A stretch of 13,410 nt of DNA, from assembly GCA_905181745.1 (NCBI GenBank), contig CAJIYV010000061.1:1-13410 (forward strand). The letters run 5' to 3'. Below are positions 13,270-13,410 of this stretch, piece after piece (within the stretch, counting starts at the first letter, position 1; each line of letters opens with the position of its first letter). A program made the translations under genes and the position numbers. The notes under the pieces are model-generated. The model was not told where the DNA came from. It made no database searches and saw only the letters and a program-made list of their open reading frames with translations. The DNA comes from an uncultured Actinomycetes bacterium. GTDB lineage: Bacteria > Actinomycetota > Actinomycetes > S36-B12.

Positions 13270-13410
13270 ATGTCAGGAATGATTCTTCAACTGTGTAAAA
13301 GGGAGTGTTATTTGTTTTGCCGAGCTGTTGGAGCGGGGAAGGTAAGTAAGACAGAGGTCCAAAAATGCACCCTGCGCAATATTGCCTTCCTTCTCGCCCC
13401 GTCATCCGTT
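13270..13410 (+). CDS. Possible start of an unknown protein (cut by window edge)
   Basis: An ATG at 13270 follows AGGGG (13256-13260) with a 9 nt gap, a good Shine-Dalgarno arrangement, and the frame is open for 47 codons to the right edge. The peptide starts MSGMILQLCKRECYLFCRAV and has four cysteines among the first 33 residues. I recognise no domain. Two reverse frames are also open over much of this stretch and its composition is not clearly coding, so it may be chance. Confidence 0.25.
   Translation, partial: MSGMILQLCKRECYLFCRAVGAGKVSKTEVQKCTLRNIAFLLAPSSV

Overview
The window comes from an actinobacterium with moderate GC content. The markers are a WhiB-family iron-sulfur regulator, a MarP-type membrane serine protease, a Crp regulator of the mycobacterial/corynebacterial type, and a PonA2-type penicillin-binding protein. 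From memory, gene content and order match the Mycobacterium tuberculosis Rv3671c-Rv3683 neighbourhood (marP, NUDIX, thioredoxin-like, nth, crp, metallo-beta-lactamase, RidA, small DUF4177 protein, two ArsA-like ATPases, whiB4, ponA2, metallophosphoesterase). A free-living aquatic lineage is possible given the compact spacing and moderate GC, but that is only inference.

Layout. 1-240 (-): start of a metallophosphoesterase running off the left edge. 286-753 (+): GatB/YqeY-domain protein, with its stop codon overlapping that of the class A penicillin-binding protein at 750-3023 (-). About 290 bp of divergent regulatory DNA follows, then the WhiB4/WblA-type regulator (3311-3622, +), which abuts the end of a two-gene ArsA/Get3-like ATPase operon (5741 down to 3623, -). 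A 40 bp divergent spacer leads to a rightward operon: DUF4177 protein, RidA-like protein, NUDT19-like NUDIX hydrolase and a metallo-beta-lactamase-fold hydrolase (5782-7858). It converges on crp (7855-8529, -). From the crp-nth spacer a second rightward operon runs with ATGA/GTGA overlaps: nth, TlpA-like lipoprotein, CoA-type NUDIX hydrolase and marP (8662-11897). Next is a gene with its own promoter, a tocopherol-cyclase-family protein (11999-13108), which I do not recall being part of the conserved block. The last 300 bases hold a spacer and the possible start of one more ORF.

Taken together this is a cell-envelope and redox/stress maintenance neighbourhood: peptidoglycan synthesis (PonA2), periplasmic acid/oxidative stress protease (MarP), exported thioredoxin-like protein, base-excision repair (Nth), two NUDIX enzymes, RidA damage control, and two global regulators (WhiB, Crp). 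The most notable new observation is regulatory: several first genes have a TANNNT -10 box exactly 6 nt before the start codon, as expected for leaderless transcripts, including two facing each other in the 40 bp ArsA/DUF4177 spacer. The most obscure protein is the orphan tocopherol-cyclase homologue. I saw no mobile element, CRISPR array, tRNA, rRNA or convincing intrinsic terminator.
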